DNA from: CADEDH01 sp050330635
Lineage (GTDB): Bacteria; Actinomycetota; Acidimicrobiia; Acidimicrobiales; SZUA-35
Direction: 5' to 3'
Length of the DNA stretch: 64,000 bases
NCBI GenBank assembly: GCA_050330635.1
Contig: JBHJNQ010000053.1
Coordinates: 1-64,000 of the forward strand
The position numbers were made by a program, and so were the translations under genes. Shown here in pieces: positions 35,517 through 44,208 of the stretch; within the stretch, counting starts at the first letter, position 1, and every line of letters starts with the position of its first letter. The notes beneath the pieces were generated by a model. The model saw nothing but the letters and a program-made list of their open reading frames with translations, ran no database searches and was not told where the DNA came from.

Positions 35517-36539
35517 TCAGCCGGTGGCCGCCACCCTCGACGCCAGGTCGAACAGGTCGTCCCACGCCGCCGGGCCGGACGGTTCGCCCCGCTGCTCGAG
35601 CCGCATCAGCACGAGCTCGTCGGCCAGACCGTCGTAGTCGGCGACGCGGGCGGCGCACTGGGCCGGGGTGCCGGTGATCGTCATCGTGTCGATGACCTCG
35701 TCGGGCACGAGCTCCATCGCTTCCCGGGTCCTGCCCTCGGGCATGAGTCGGGCGGCGGCGTCGGCGAAGTCGCCGTACCCGAGCTGGCGGAGCTGGGAGT
35801 CGTAGTAGGGGTGGGGCACCGGGTGGAACAGTCCGCAGATCGACGCCCGGGTCGCCCGCCGGGCCAGCTCCTCGTCGGCGTTCACGCTCAACTGCGCTCC
35901 GACGGGGAACGCCAGCTCACCGGCGTCACGCCCCACGTCCTCGGCCGCGGCCCGGGCCGCCGGCCGCACGATCCGCCGCAGGAAATCGGTCGACGACATG
36001 ACGCCCACCGCCACCCCGTCGGCCTCCTGGCCGGCGAGGCGGACCATGTTGGGCCCCGACGCCGACAGGTACACCGGGAGCGACGGTTGTGCCGGCTCCC
36101 ACGACGCCCGCCACCGGATCCGGTGGACGTCGCCGTCGTAGCGGACGGCCTCACCGGCCCGGGCGGTGACGACACGGCGCACGATGCGCAGGTAGTCGCG
36201 CATCTTGGCCACCGGTCGTGACGAGTCGATCCCCAGGTACCAGTCGTTGAAGTGGGGGTTTCCGGTGCCGACGCCGAGCACGAAGCGCCCACCGCTCAGC
36301 TCGGCCAGATCACGGGCCGCTATCCCGGTGAGCCAGGGCTCGCGGGCGTAGGCGTTGACGATGTAGGTACCGACCGTGGCCCGCTCGGTGGCGGCGATCA
36401 CCGCCGCTGCGGTGACGAAGGCGCTGCGGCCCGCCTCGACGGTGTGGAGGGAGTCGAACCCTGCGGCCCCGGCGGCGCTCGCCAACCGGGTCACCGTCGC
36501 CATCGAATCCTCGAACCCGAGGAGCAGACCGAGTCGCAT
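35517..36539 (-). CDS. LLM-class (F420-dependent type) oxidoreductase
   Basis: A 340-residue luciferase-like TIM-barrel protein: start MRLGLLLGFEDSM, the loop TVGTYIVNAYAREPWLTGIA, LAELSGGRFVLGVGTGNPHF, PVYLSASGPNMVRLAGQEAD and a late GTPAQCAARVADYDGL. Actinobacterial members use the deazaflavin F420; the exact substrate is unknown. ATG 36539 is the natural start. Divergent from the SMP-30 gene (about 105 bp between starts) and upstream of the monooxygenase, with which it could be co-transcribed. Confidence 0.85.
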   Translation of the reverse strand: MRLGLLLGFEDSMATVTRLASAAGAAGFDSLHTVEAGRSAFVTAAAVIAATERATVGTYIVNAYAREPWLTGIAARDLAELSGGRFVLGVGTGNPHFNDWYLGIDSSRPVAKMRDYLRIVRRVVTARAGEAVRYDGDVHRIRWRASWEPAQPSLPVYLSASGPNMVRLAGQEADGVAVGVMSSTDFLRRIVRPAARAAAEDVGRDAGELAFPVGAQLSVNADEELARRATRASICGLFHPVPHPYYDSQLRQLGYGDFADAAARLMPEGRTREAMELVPDEVIDTMTITGTPAQCAARVADYDGLADELVLMRLEQRGEPSGPAAWDDLFDLASRVAATG

Positions 36540-36643
36540 CGCCGGACCGTAGGTCGCTCAGCATCGGGTCGGCAAGAGCGCGGCCGACCGGGGCCGCCCA
36601 TCCTGGCGTGACCGGGCCAGGGCCGGTCAACTAGAACGGCGCC

Positions 36644-37516
36644 ATGGACATCTCCGTCATCGCCTCCGACCTGGCCTTCCCCGAGGGCCCCGCCGTCGAC
36701 CCGCAGGGCCGGTTGCACTGGGTCGAGATCGCCGGGCAACGCATCGCCGCCCTCGAACCCGACGGGACGGTCGTCACCTTCGCCGATACCGGCGGCGGCC
36801 CGAACGGTTGCGCCTTCGACGCCGACGGCCGGCTGTACGTGTGCAACAACGGCGGCTCGTGGCCGAAGGTGCCCTCCACCGCCGGCCGGGGCGCAGGCCC
36901 CGACGGCCCGGGATCGATCCAGCGGATCTCATCCGACGGCACCGTCGAGACGATCCTCACCGAGATCGACGGGCGGGCCCTGCTCGGCCCCAACGACTGC
37001 TGCTTCGACGCCGAGGGCGGCCTCTACTTCACCGACCCCGACTGGGCCGGCAACCCGGCCTCGGTCTGCTACCTCGCCGCCGACGGCACCGCATCGCGGG
37101 CCTACACCGGCATCCGGTTCCCCAACGGGCTGGGGGTGACCGACGACAACCGGTTCCTGATCGTGGCCGAGTCGATGACGGGAAACCTGCTCGGCTTCCG
37201 CATCGAGGGCCCGGGCGTGCTGCACCCCGAGCCGAAGAGCAACGGCTCGATCGGCCGGCGGTCGATCCCCGACGGGTTCTGCTTCGACAGCGCCGGACGC
37301 ATGATCGTGGCCGGCCACGAGACCGACAACCTGTTCGTGCTCGACGCCGCCGACGGCCGGCCCCGTTTCGTGGTCGAGCTCCCCGAGGCGGGCCCCACGA
37401 ACTGCTGTTTCGGCGGCGACGACCTCACCACCCTGTACGTGACATCCTCCGACCAGGGCCACCTGCTGGCCATCGAGTGGGACGTGCCGGGCATGCGGCT
37501 CCACCCGGCCCGGTGA
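36644..37516 (+). CDS. SMP-30/gluconolactonase-family beta-propeller hydrolase
   Basis: A 290-residue six-bladed propeller. Metal ligands are expected at the Glu of LAFPEGPAVDPQG, the Asn of RFPNGLGVTDDN or GPNDCCFD, and the Asp of IPDGFCFD. Repeated blades (FDADGRLYVCNNG, FDAEGGLYFTDPDW, FDSAGRMIVAGHETD) fit the family, which hydrolyses sugar or other lactones. A lactonase beside a Baeyer-Villiger monooxygenase makes sense, since that enzyme makes lactones or esters. The start at ATG 36644 is well placed; no signal peptide. Confidence 0.85.
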   Translation: MDISVIASDLAFPEGPAVDPQGRLHWVEIAGQRIAALEPDGTVVTFADTGGGPNGCAFDADGRLYVCNNGGSWPKVPSTAGRGAGPDGPGSIQRISSDGTVETILTEIDGRALLGPNDCCFDAEGGLYFTDPDWAGNPASVCYLAADGTASRAYTGIRFPNGLGVTDDNRFLIVAESMTGNLLGFRIEGPGVLHPEPKSNGSIGRRSIPDGFCFDSAGRMIVAGHETDNLFVLDAADGRPRFVVELPEAGPTNCCFGGDDLTTLYVTSSDQGHLLAIEWDVPGMRLHPAR

Positions 37517-37547
37517 CCGGGACCGCCGGCGGCCCCGGTCACCATCC

Positions 37548-39101
37548 CTACGGCAGGTAGGGGAGCGCGGGCGGGCCGAGCTGGGTGGCCAGCACCCGTT
37601 GGGCGTCGACAACGAACTCGGCGAGCAAAGGTCGGGTCTCGGCCGGGTCGATGATGTCCTGTCCGGTGGCCTCGGCCGTTCGGAACGGGGAGGCCAGGGC
37701 ATTGAGCCGACCCTCGATCTCGGCCTGCTTGGCCTCCGGATCGTCGGCCGATTCGATCTCGCGGCGGTAGGCGGCCGCCGCACCGCCGGCGATGTGCATC
37801 GAACCCCACCGGGCCGAGGGCCAGCAGTAGCGACGGAACATCCCGGTGGGGCGGTGGTGGCACTGCCCGGCCACCCCGTACAGGCGGCGGATCACCACCG
37901 TCAGCCACGGCATGCGGGTCATGCAGGTCGTCGCCACCATACGGGCCCCGGCCCGTTCGATGCCCTCCTTCTCCGATTCGATCCCCACGTGGAAGCCGGG
38001 TTCGTCGGCCAGGGAGATCAACGCTAGGTGGAACGTGTCGCAGAGCTGCGTCAACCGCATCGCCTTGCTCCCGGCGGCGACGTCGGTGGCGCCGCCGTGG
38101 TAGCGGGGATTGTTGGCCATTACCCCCACCGGGTAGCCGCCGATGCGAGCCAGTCCGGTGATGCGGGCCCGCCCGTAGTCGGGGGCGATCTCGAAGAACG
38201 AGTCGTGGTCGAACACCGCGGCGATGAGCTGGCGGGCGTCGTGGATCTGGCGGGGATTGTCGGGCACGAGGTGGCGCAGCTCGGGCGCGGTCCGCTCCAC
38301 CGGGTCGTCGGTCGGGCCGAGGGGGGCGAGCTCGTGGACGTTGGCCGGCAGGTAAGACAGGAACCGTCGGATCTGGTCGAGGGCATCCTCCTCGGAGGTG
38401 GCGAGGTTGTCGATGCAGCCGCTGATCCTCGTGTGGATCTCGGGCCCACCCAACTCCTCCTTGGTCACGTCGTAGCCGAGGGCCGCCTTCACCACCGGCG
38501 GGCCGCCGGGGAAGATCTGGCTGGTCCCGTCGACCATCACGTTCCAGTGGGCCATGCAGGCGTTGACGGCCGGCAACCCGGCCACCGATCCCATCACGGC
38601 CGACACGACGGGCACCGTGTTCAGCAGCTGCACGTCGGGGAACGTGAACGAGTTCCCGTCTGGCAGGTACGTGCGACCGATCTCCTCGAATCCCCGCACG
38701 CTGCCCCCGGCGGCGTCGAGGAGGCGGACGTAGGGGACCTGCCACTCCCGGGCTCGCTCCGACGGGCGGTACTCCTCGCCCAGGCCACCGTGGCCGGTCG
38801 ACGCCGACCCACCGCTCACGGTGAAGTCGCCACCGCTGACCACCACCTTGCGGCCCCCGATGGTGGCCATGGCGTTCACCTCCCCTTTCGGGGTGAAGCG
38901 CTCCAGCTCGTCGCGCTCGTCGTAGGTGCTGCGGCCGGCGAGCATCCCGAACTCCCGTAGCGACCCCTTGTCGACCAGCAGGTCGAGCCGCTCGCGCACG
39001 GTCAGTTTCCCGCGGCCGTGGTGGAAGGCCACGGAATCGGCGCCGCCCATCTCGAGCGCCATCGCCGTGCGTCGCTGCAGCTCGTCCAGTGCCTCGCTCA
39101 A
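37548..39101 (-). CDS. Acyl-CoA carboxylase beta subunit (carboxyltransferase)
   Basis: A 517-residue carboxyltransferase of the propionyl/methylcrotonyl-CoA carboxylase group. Blocks: RGKLTVRERLDLLVDKGSL, VSGGDFTVSGGSASTGHGG, VPVVSAVMGSVAGLPAVNAC, FPGGPPVVKAALGYDVTKEE, GYPVGVMANNPRYHGGATDV and the C-terminal IAGGAAAAYRREIESADDPE. It transfers carboxyl from biotin-BCCP to an acyl-CoA; no alpha/biotin subunit lies in the window. The start is TTG 39101, chosen because AGGAGG lies 6 nt upstream and homology begins there (LSEALDELQRRTAM); the frame to 39194 is not used. Confidence 0.88.
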   Translation of the reverse strand: MSEALDELQRRTAMALEMGGADSVAFHHGRGKLTVRERLDLLVDKGSLREFGMLAGRSTYDERDELERFTPKGEVNAMATIGGRKVVVSGGDFTVSGGSASTGHGGLGEEYRPSERAREWQVPYVRLLDAAGGSVRGFEEIGRTYLPDGNSFTFPDVQLLNTVPVVSAVMGSVAGLPAVNACMAHWNVMVDGTSQIFPGGPPVVKAALGYDVTKEELGGPEIHTRISGCIDNLATSEEDALDQIRRFLSYLPANVHELAPLGPTDDPVERTAPELRHLVPDNPRQIHDARQLIAAVFDHDSFFEIAPDYGRARITGLARIGGYPVGVMANNPRYHGGATDVAAGSKAMRLTQLCDTFHLALISLADEPGFHVGIESEKEGIERAGARMVATTCMTRMPWLTVVIRRLYGVAGQCHHRPTGMFRRYCWPSARWGSMHIAGGAAAAYRREIESADDPEAKQAEIEGRLNALASPFRTAEATGQDIIDPAETRPLLAEFVVDAQRVLATQLGPPALPYLP

Positions 39102-39260
39102 CTCGGGCCTCCTGTCGTCATGACCGGGTCGTCGGTGTCGCCCCGAGCCTACGGAACGCGCCGGCGGACCGACAGTTGCGCCCGGCGACGCCAACGCTGA
39201 CCGTTCACGGCGTGACGTCGGGGTCGGGGCGGATCAACAGCTGGTTCCCCCGAAGAGCGA

Positions 39261-39434
39261 TCAGCCCACGCGCTTCGCCAGCGCCGGCCTGACCACCCAC
39301 CAGTACACGCCGAAGACGGCGACAAGGATGCCGAACACGGACCACCAGATGCCGTTGCCGGTGGCGAACGCCAGAGCTCCGAACACGACCAGCAGCGCAA
39401 CGGTGACAACGATCCAGAGGGTGTTCCCGGTCAT
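39261..39434 (-). CDS. Small two-helix membrane protein (57 aa)
   Basis: A 57-residue protein starting MTGNTLWIVVTVALLVVFGA and ending RPALAKRVG, with two membrane helices (residues about 5-23 and 28-48) separated by a short GNGIWW loop. The ATG at 39434 and the positively charged C-terminus are typical of a small integral membrane protein. The family is not recognised. It lies alone between the carboxylase and the di-iron protein genes, both on the same strand. Confidence 0.6.
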   Translation of the reverse strand: MTGNTLWIVVTVALLVVFGALAFATGNGIWWSVFGILVAVFGVYWWVVRPALAKRVG

Positions 39435-39486
39435 GGCCCCGATGGTAGCCGAGGGCGAGAGCTCGAGTTTCTCAACGACCGACCGG

Positions 39487-40257
39487 TCAGGAGAAGCGCG
39501 GCGTCGCCTCCATGTGTTCGCTCTCGAGCTTGTGGAGCCGCTCGTCGAAGGAGATCTGGCGGAACAAATCGGCGAGGCTGTCGAAGTCGCCGAAGTCGGC
39601 GGTGAACTCGCCCGAGTAGGGGGTGTGCTCCCACTCGGGGTGGTCCTCCACCAGGAGGGCGTACTCGTGCTCGGCGTGGTCCTCGAAGTCGGCGTTGAGG
39701 CGGTAGCTACGCGCCGGTCGCAGCGCGTAGAGGAACCACGACAGCTGGTAGTACGAGAACGCCAGGATCTGGGGAATCACCCGACTGCGGACGAATCCAC
39801 GTCGTCCGCTGCCGGCGGTGAGCTCCTCGAGGATGAGCAGATGCCACTGCTCGTTGTCCTGCTCCCAGCGGGCGATCCGCACCCGGTCGAAGACGCGACG
39901 GGCGAAGCCCGGTTCCTCGGCGGTGTGGGTCACGGCAACGTAGGCCACGTTCTCCCATGCCTGGTACGGGACTCGGGCCACGAGCTCCAGCACCCGGAAC
40001 TTCTCGAGTGAACGCCCCTCGCCATAGACGCGATCCATCACCCAGAACAGCGCTCGCGAGCTCATCGAGTACCGCCGTCTCGGCGACGACAGTGTGACCC
40101 GATGTTCCTCGCGTAACTGGTCGTGGTCGAGGCGCTGCATCGGCCCGAACGGTGGACGATCGCCGATCGCCGAGGAGACCGGTCCGCCACCGCGGGGGCG
40201 TTCCGATTCGGTGCCGTCCGAGATGGCGGCGTCGGTGGGCGCAGGAGATGGAGGCAT
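39487..40257 (-). CDS. Alternative-oxidase-like di-iron membrane protein
   Basis: A 256-residue protein with the di-iron ligand series of alternative oxidases in order: THTAEEPGF (LET-like Glu), NEQWHLLILEEL (NERMHL-like Glu and His), DHAEHEYALL (LEEEA-like Glu) and SFDERLHKLESEH (RADEAH-like Glu and His). A hydrophobic helix (QILAFSYYQLSWFLYAL) separates the second and third. AOX reduces O2 to water with ubiquinol/quinol without pumping protons. The match is by motif pattern only; overall sequence is far from plant AOX. ATG 40257 is used; MQRLDHDQL further in is an alternative start. Confidence 0.6.
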   Translation of the reverse strand: MPPSPAPTDAAISDGTESERPRGGGPVSSAIGDRPPFGPMQRLDHDQLREEHRVTLSSPRRRYSMSSRALFWVMDRVYGEGRSLEKFRVLELVARVPYQAWENVAYVAVTHTAEEPGFARRVFDRVRIARWEQDNEQWHLLILEELTAGSGRRGFVRSRVIPQILAFSYYQLSWFLYALRPARSYRLNADFEDHAEHEYALLVEDHPEWEHTPYSGEFTADFGDFDSLADLFRQISFDERLHKLESEHMEATPRFS

Positions 40258-40463
40258 GTTCCCATGCTGTCATCGCGGGCATCGGCCGCGGTCGCGACCC
40301 CGGTGGTCAGACGTCACGGCGGCTCCGCCCCCAGCGCCTGAGCCGGGTCGCCCGATGGCCCCTGGCGGACTCGAACGGTTGCTCAGCGCCTACCGGGCGG
40401 GTGACCCGGCCACGCTCTCGTTCCCGTCGCCGCGACGGACCGCCGATGGGCCAGAATCGTGGC

Positions 40464-40613
40464 GTGAAGCCATCGACGGCGGTTCGACATCTCGTGGAGA
40501 TGGCCGCAGAGGCCTCCGACCTCCTGCGCCTGCGTGACACCGACATCGGCTGGCCGCTCGAGGAGTCGTGGGTCGCTGGCGAGCTCCTCGCCCTCGCCAC
40601 GCTCGCCCGATGA
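40464..40613 (+). pseudogene. N-terminal fragment of a conserved actinobacterial protein (DUF7711-like)
   Basis: From GTG 40464: MKPSTAVRHLVEMAAEASDL, then RLRDTDIGWPLEESWVAGEL, ending after 49 residues. This is the beginning of a family of about 180 residues, with the DIGWPLEE segment characteristic. The frame stops at 40613, where the sequence changes character. Taken as a 3'-truncated copy in the accessory zone. The stretch 40258-40463 upstream holds no recognisable gene. Confidence 0.45.
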
Positions 40614-40738
40614 CCGGCCCGAACGTGGGCGCATGAGAAGCGCGGGCGTCGTCGACGACGGTCGGATCGCTCGCTGGCGACTCCGCAACCAGGGATTGTC
40701 GTCGGGCCCCTTCGCCGACCCGCCGGCCGTCGCGCCGC

Positions 40739-40765
40739 GTCGGCCGTTTCGACGATCATCTCGAG
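40739..40765 (+). repeat. 27-bp inverted repeat, left copy (within LLM gene)
   Basis: The 27 bp from GTCGGCCGTTTCGACG to ATCATCTCGAG occur again, inverted, at 49284-49310. Both copies encode the same residues of an LLM oxidoreductase (VGRFDDHLE). One mismatch away the match extends a further ~6 bases. Confidence 0.85.
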
Positions 40766-41130
40766 CTGTGTCGCAAGCTCTGGTCGGGGGAGGGCGTCAC
40801 CCATCACAGCGACTTCCACCACGTCGACGACATCACGATCGGGCCCAGCCCCCACACCCCCGGTGGGCTGCCGCTGTGGGTGGCGGGTTCCACCCCGCCG
40901 GGGCAGCGCCGAGCGGGACGCCGCTACGACGGCTGGATGCCGATCGGACCGTCGGACGGCTACGCCGCCGGACGGGGGTCGACCGACCTCACCGCGTCGG
41001 CCTACCTGACGATCTCACTCCACGACGATCCGACGGTGGCCGATCGGAACCTCGACGACTTCCTCGCCGCCTACTATCCCGCGCCCCCGGCGGCGATGCG
41101 GGCCGTCCAGGCCGTCTACGCCGGCCCACC
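40739..41130 (+). pseudogene. C-terminal part of a split LLM-class oxidoreductase
   Basis: The frame reads GRFDDHLELCRKLWSGEGVT, then ITIGPSPHTPGGLPLWVAGS and GRRYDGWMPIGPSDGYAAG, followed by ISLHDDPTVADRNLDDFLA, which is the second half of a luciferase-like oxidoreductase. Upstream of 40739 the frame has no LLM sequence. The matching earlier part of the same gene is found inverted at 49284-49529. At about 41130 the frame passes without a stop into ankyrin-repeat sequence. Confidence 0.7.
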
Positions 41131-41755
41131 GGCTGGGCTGGGTGGGCCGAATCGGTGGCCTCCGTTGCTGTACTGCTGCTACTCACGACTCGTCACCGAC
41201 GACGATCACTCAACTGTCGCGACGGCCAAGGTCCTCCTCGATGCCGGCGCCGATCCGAACGCCGGGTTCCTGTGGCGCGGCCTCGTCCCACCGTTCACCG
41301 CGCTGACGGGCACGTTCGGTCGCGGCGAAGCCGATCAGCCACCACACCCGGCGGCCACGGACCTCGCGCGGGCACTGCTCGAGGCGGGAGCCGACCCGAA
41401 CGACGGTCAGACGCTCTACAACAACGGTCTTGCCGGAACAGCGCACGACGATCCCACCCACGTCGAGCTCCTCGTCGAATTCGGGCTCGGAACCAACGCG
41501 AACGGACCGTGGTATCAGCGCTTCGGTGGGCGCCTCACCGAACCCGCCGAGCTCCTCTATGACGAGCTGGAGGTCGCAGCCCATCGAGGCCTCCCGAAAC
41601 GGATGCGCCACCTCGCTACTCTCGGGCTCGATCTCGATCGGCCAGTTGGCCGATCGAAGCGCACCCCATGGAATCTCGCAACTGACGGGGGCCACCGAGA
41701 CGTCCTCGCCGTGCTCGCAGAAGCGGGTACGACCGGACCGGACGGGCCACGATGA
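41131..41755 (+). pseudogene. Ankyrin-repeat protein C-terminal part, fused in frame to LLM fragment
   Basis: About 208 residues with ankyrin repeats of a common actinobacterial type: NRWPPLLYCCYSRLVTDD, ATAKVLLDAGADPNAGFLWR, ALLEAGADPNDGQTLYNNG, HVELLVEFGLGTNANGPW and TPWNLATDGGHRDVLAVLAE. These proteins normally have about 400-480 residues; the N-terminal half is missing and the LLM fragment precedes it in the same frame. The stop overlaps the next start (ATGA at 41752), so this end of the gene is original. Confidence 0.65.
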
Positions 41756-42194
41756 CCAAGGCCATCGGCACGCAAGTGATCATCGTGATCAGCGCGATCG
41801 ACCCACCGTTCGCAAGAGAACTCGCCGAGTGTTGTTCGGGTTGCAGTCCAAACACGGAGTCGACGAGCCGCTCCCCGCATCAGAGTCCGCTGAGTTTCGG
41901 GTCCAGATCGAGGTTCGGTCCAGCAACGAGGGGTTGGATTTCGCCGGCGATCACGTCCACGGTCGTCGTGGGGACCGGTCTATGTATCTCTCGTGGGGCG
42001 TCGCGGAAGCAACCGAACCGTTCGTCCTGTTCGCCCGTGCCAAGATCAAGCTCGCCCACATCCCGGCCGACCTGGTCGAGCTGGCGGTCCAACAGCGACG
42101 ACCTCTCCAGGCCGACCTGGAAGCGACCAACGCCAGAGGTCAGCCAGCGAGCGGCACCATCAACGCCCCAGCGATCAGCTGGAGACTGACCTGA
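41752..42194 (+). pseudogene. DUF5990-like protein with one frameshift
   Basis: ATG 41752 overlaps the ankyrin stop and gives TQVIIVISAIDPPFARE; near 41828 the frame shifts and the family continues as VLFGLQSKHGVDEPLPAS, FRVQIEVRSSNEGLDFAGDH, SMYLSWGVAEATEPFVLFAR and ends at SGTINAPAISWRLT. The order of strands matches DUF5990 (about 150 residues). One indel is enough to restore it. Function of the family is unknown. Confidence 0.6.
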
Positions 42195-42480
42195 CAAACC
42201 GCTCGGTACCCTTCGGCGCGTGCAGGCCCTCGACCACGCGCAAGATCGGCACTTCCGACCTTCCGCGTCGGACGGCCGCTCGTAATCGCGAGGTCGAACA
42301 CTCCGGTCGGCCGCTCATACCCGGCGAAGTAGTGCGGCCCGATCACGTCGACGCCCGCCTTACGGCGCGCCCGATATGTGCAAGACGGCCTCGCCCAGCG
42401 ATGCGACCAGCCCCCGAACCCCCAAAAGCTGCACAGCTCGTCGGTGCCTACCGATTCAACATCGCTGCGATCAGCGGTGT
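42195..42480. other. Stretch with an unidentified minus-strand gene tail
   Basis: On the minus strand, YFAGYERPTGVFDLAITSGR and, after a frame change near 42245, LRVVEGLHAPKGTERFVRSV (stop at about 42181) read like the end of a real protein. No start is seen and the family is not recognised; probably another decayed gene. Confidence 0.25.
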
Positions 42481-43164
42481 TCAGTAGTCGTCGTGGCGGC
42501 GCAGCCAGGCCATTGGCCAGGGCAGGTCGTCCTCGGCACGGCCGAGTGGGGTCACGTCGAGGAGTTGGTACGCGGTGTTGAATGGGTCGAGGCCGCGGGC
42601 GTAGCAGCTGTAGGTGTGGAAGACCTGGCCGTCACGGCGAATGAAGGTGCTGAGCCCTGGGGATTCTTCCATCGGATTCTTGACCGGCGAGTAGTTGTAG
42701 GTCTGAGCGTTCGACACGCTGAAGTCCTCGTTGAACGTCGTGTTGAGCGACGAGACCCAGGGGAACGTCCAGCCCATGCGGGCGCGATAAGCGAGCAGTG
42801 AACTCAGCGGCGCTCGCGAGACCGCGACGAATGAAGTGTCTCGCGCGGTGAGGTGTACACCGATCCCATCGAAGCTGTCGGCCCAGAACGAGCAGCTCGG
42901 GCAACCTTCGCTCCAGTCGGGCCCGAACATGAAGTGGTTCACGATGAGCTGGGTGCGCCCTTCGAACAGTCCGTCGAGCGTGCGGGTCCCATCGGGCGTG
43001 ACGAAGGTGTACTCGCGCTCGACCGGCACCCACGGCAATGCCCTGCGCGCTGCGCTCAAGGCGTCGCGTCGTCGGGTGAGTTCCTTCTCCTCGTGAAGCA
43101 GCGCTAGGCGTTCTCGGAGCCACTCCTCGCGCCGACCGATACGCGGCGCGTTGGTGCCGGTCAT
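42481..43164 (-). CDS. DUF899-family thioredoxin-like protein
   Basis: A 227-residue protein of the DUF899 family. The key region is IVNHFMFGPDWSEGCPSCSF with WADSFDGIGVHLTARD, where the GCPSC pair is the redox-like motif of this thioredoxin-fold group; it continues with SPLSSLLAYRARMGW-like helices and VSSLNTTFNEDFSVSNAQ. The N-terminal third is a charged helix (LRERLALLHEEKELTRRRDA). Biochemistry is poorly known. ATG 43164 overlaps the TIGR03086 stop by 4 nt, so both are one transcript, divergent from the ArsR gene. Confidence 0.85.
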   Translation of the reverse strand: MTGTNAPRIGRREEWLRERLALLHEEKELTRRRDALSAARRALPWVPVEREYTFVTPDGTRTLDGLFEGRTQLIVNHFMFGPDWSEGCPSCSFWADSFDGIGVHLTARDTSFVAVSRAPLSSLLAYRARMGWTFPWVSSLNTTFNEDFSVSNAQTYNYSPVKNPMEESPGLSTFIRRDGQVFHTYSCYARGLDPFNTAYQLLDVTPLGRAEDDLPWPMAWLRRHDDY

Positions 43165-43712
43165 GGCTGACGGCCGAGAAAGGCGACCAACTTGGTGGTG
43201 GGGTCGGCGTCGTCGGCGGCGCCGATCGCCGGCGCGAAGCCGGCGACCCTGCGGACATCGTCGCTGACCACCTGCTGGCTGACGCCGAGAATCATGTCGG
43301 CGAGTTCCGTCGGGAGCGCTTCGGGCTGGCCGGTGGCCCGAGCGATGTCCCAGGAATGGGTTGCGGTGTCGAGCAGATTGATACTGATCGCTGCTTGCCG
43401 AGGCATGGGACCAGCACCGATGTTCGTCTCGCCGTCGAGCCCAACAGCCCTCCACGCTGCGAGTGTGCGGTCGGCCAACGCCCGGAACTGTGCCGCGACG
43501 TCGTCGGCGAGAACGAAGGAATCCGGGCTGCTCTGTGCGTCGCCGCCGACCGCCGCGCCGATCCCCGCCACGACGCCAAGGGTGTGGCTCAGCAGGCCAC
43601 GAACGTCCCATTCGGAGCACGGGGTGGGATTGCCGAGTTGATCGGGCTTAACGCCGGCGATCACGACGTGGGTGTGATCGAAGGTTTGAGCAAGGGCAGC
43701 AGTGAGGTCCAT
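43161..43712 (-). CDS. TIGR03086/DinB-fold metal-binding protein (mycothiol-type)
   Basis: A 183-residue four-helix protein of the DinB/MDMPI superfamily: LGNPTPCSEWDVRGLLSHTL (first metal His), then a His in LDTATHSWDIARATGQPEAL, and a C-terminal FAPAIGAADDADPTTKLVAF. Members bind a divalent metal with three His and include mycothiol-dependent enzymes. It is the first gene of a pair with DUF899, transcribed away from the ArsR regulator, and an 11-bp inverted repeat lies 45 bp upstream, so it is probably under that regulator. Confidence 0.85.
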   Translation of the reverse strand: MDLTAALAQTFDHTHVVIAGVKPDQLGNPTPCSEWDVRGLLSHTLGVVAGIGAAVGGDAQSSPDSFVLADDVAAQFRALADRTLAAWRAVGLDGETNIGAGPMPRQAAISINLLDTATHSWDIARATGQPEALPTELADMILGVSQQVVSDDVRRVAGFAPAIGAADDADPTTKLVAFLGRQP

Positions 43713-43757
43713 AGGTTCTCCTTGAAGTTGGTGTGGGATGCGGCATCAGCGACCGAG

Positions 43758-43785
43758 TCTCATGTAAGCTACCACTTACATGAGA
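43758..43785. promoter_or_regulatory. Perfect inverted repeat, operator of the ArsR-type regulator
   Basis: TCTCATGTAAG (43758-43768) and CTTACATGAGA (43775-43785) are exact inverted copies of 11 bp with a 6-bp spacer. The right arm contains the ArsR start codon (ATG 43780), so binding would shut its own gene and the divergent pair. Confidence 0.75.
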
Positions 43786-44208
43786 CCCTCTGTCCAGTCG
43801 CCCAACCCGTCCACGCTCGACGCCGTTGCCGGCGCCCTGAGCGACGGGACCCGGCGGTCGATCCTGCGTCTGGTCCGCGATGGCGAGCATTCGGCCGGTG
43901 AGATCGCCAGCCAGTTTCCCCATATGACCCGACCCGCCGTCTCTCAACACCTCAAGGTGCTGCACCAGGCCGGGCTCGTGTCGGTGCGGTCCGAGGGGAA
44001 GTTCCGGCTGTTCCAGGCGCGGGCGGAAGGAATGGCCGACATGTGGAGATTCGTCGATGAGATGTGGACTGATCGCCTCGAGCGACTCAAGCTCGCCGCA
44101 GAGCGAGCCGAGTGGCCACAACGCCAACGAGCTGGACTGGCTGCCGCCGAGTCGAACGACGCCAGCAACCACCGACCTACGGACTCGACCAAAGGAGATC
44201 CACCATGA
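43780..44208 (+). CDS. ArsR-family winged-helix repressor
   Basis: A 142-residue ArsR-type regulator: LDAVAGALSDGTRRSILRLV, recognition helix MTRPAVSQHLKVLHQAGLVS, wing VRSEGKFRLFQA. No metal-binding CxC appears in the recognition helix; this fits the group found next to SRPBCC (AHSA1) genes. The first codon lies in the palindrome, which implies a leaderless message and tight autorepression. It overlaps the next gene by 4 nt (ATGA). Residues after about 110 form a polar, disordered tail. Confidence 0.88.
   Translation: MRPSVQSPNPSTLDAVAGALSDGTRRSILRLVRDGEHSAGEIASQFPHMTRPAVSQHLKVLHQAGLVSVRSEGKFRLFQARAEGMADMWRFVDEMWTDRLERLKLAAERAEWPQRQRAGLAAAESNDASNHRPTDSTKGDPP

Noticed and set aside
32388..36221. 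A 1277-residue plus-strand ORF
   Set aside because: It lies antisense to the hydrolase, monooxygenase and LLM genes and shows no domain; a shadow ORF in high-GC DNA.
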